64,000 nt of DNA, taken from positions 124,001 to 188,000 of the forward strand of contig JBAZXA010000004.1 of the NCBI GenBank assembly GCA_041660045.1, given 5' to 3'. Each line of letters opens with the position of its first letter. Positions within the stretch are counted from its first letter, which is position 1. Below the pieces are notes generated by a model, which did not search any database, had not been told where the DNA came from, and was given only the letters and a program-made list of their open reading frames with translations. This DNA comes from WM-3-3 sp041660045. GTDB taxonomy: Bacteria > Pseudomonadota > Gammaproteobacteria > Methylococcales > Methylomonadaceae. Made by a program: the position numbers and the translations under genes. Positions 63,695-64,000 of the stretch are shown here, piece after piece.

Positions 63695-63895
63695 GTACAA
63701 ATCTGATCATCGCATTAGGCCGGTCTCCGGGCTTATAAGCGGGCTTTCAACCCTGATTTACGCCTTCCCATGTTAACCACAGTGGCCTTGTGTAAACCAA
63801 TAACTTATTTACCGTTGCGGGGGCAGCGTGGGCTTACGGTTTGCCTATATAGCAAAACCACCCACTTCCCGTTTCAATTCATCAGACAGAGTGTC
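63695..63895 (-). promoter_or_regulatory. Cobalamin riboswitch
   Basis: On the minus strand the leader has GCTGCCCCCGCAACGGTAA, then the B12 box core GCCACTG (63780-63786) followed by TGGTTAACATGGGAAGGCG, and downstream GAAAGCCCG and GGAGACCGGCC. These are the conserved elements of the AdoCbl aptamer in the right order. It lies between a promoter at 63927-63955 and cbtB, so cobalamin should repress the whole run. The expression platform in 63575-63690 was not resolved: I see no clear U-run terminator, so control at the cbtB ribosome binding site is possible. Confidence 0.93.
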
Positions 63896-63926
63896 TTAGA
63901 ATACCTAATGCTAGTGTTACCAGGCT

Positions 63927-63955
63927 AGTATATGCACATCGCAAAAAACTAGCAA
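63927..63955 (-). promoter_or_regulatory. Sigma70 promoter of the cobalamin run
   Basis: Read on the minus strand, TTGCTA (63955-63950) and TATACT (63932-63927) are separated by exactly 17 bases, a near-consensus -35/-10 pair. Transcription should start near 63920, about 25-35 bases before the aptamer core begins, which suits a riboswitch leader. Confidence 0.65.
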
Positions 63956-64000
63956 GGTGCGTTCATCTTCGATAAGGGTTTAAATAGCTTTGGCTGGCCT

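Overview
The window is a chromosomal segment of a gammaproteobacterium. Gene order and protein content (the tufB-secE-nusG-rplKAJL-rpoBC block, hemA-prfA-prmC, gatCAB, mreBCD-mrdA-rodA, lipB-lipA, and a CbtAB/CobN/ChlID-type cobalamin cluster) best fit a Methylococcales-type methanotroph. That placement is an inference from gene content; no methane-oxidation gene lies in the window.

Region 1 (1-19378) is housekeeping. On the minus strand, tRNA-Tyr, tRNA-Gly and tRNA-Thr precede tuf, tRNA-Trp, secE, nusG, rplK, rplA, rplJ, rplL, rpoB and the first codons of rpoC. A second minus-strand block holds lolB, ispE, tRNA-Gln, prs, rplY and pth, and a TPR lipoprotein gene is divergent from hemA. On the plus strand hemA, prfA, prmC, a JAMM-type peptidase and a membrane-anchored protein with a metzincin-like HExxHxxGxxD motif follow one another closely.

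Region 2 (about 19379-25930) is an accessory island between two conserved blocks. It holds a possible group II intron remnant, short hypothetical ORFs, a DUF433 antitoxin with a wrecked DUF5615 toxin, a two-gene operon of an AAA+ ATPase and a subtilisin-like (S8) protease with a complete catalytic triad, and a decayed HepT/MntA toxin-antitoxin pair. The HepT reading frame is interrupted by TAA exactly at the tyrosine of its RX4HXY motif. The ATPase-protease pair is the best candidate for a little-described system.

Region 3 (25941-41174) is cell-envelope and lipoylation housekeeping: gatC-gatA-gatB on the minus strand, then mreB, mreC, mreD, mrdA, rodA, mltB, rlpA, dacA, a D-amino acid aminotransferase, ybeD, lipB and lipA on the plus strand, and a lone cation-diffusion-facilitator gene.

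Region 4 (41404-63960) is one cobalamin-biosynthesis run of 19 genes on the minus strand, preceded by a recognisable sigma70 promoter and a cobalamin riboswitch. It covers cobalt transport (CbtB, CbtA), cobalt chelation of two kinds (CobN plus ChlID; CbiX), most corrin-ring methylation and contraction steps, amidation (CbiA, CbiP), the aminopropanol arm (CobC, CbiB) and lower-ligand synthesis (BluB). CbiT, the uroporphyrinogen methyltransferase, adenosyltransferase and nucleotide-loop enzymes are not in the window. Two fused genes (CobJ-CobK and CbiX-CbiC), a CobW-type GTPase lacking the usual CxCC motif, and a terminal homoserine-kinase-family gene are the unusual features of this cluster.
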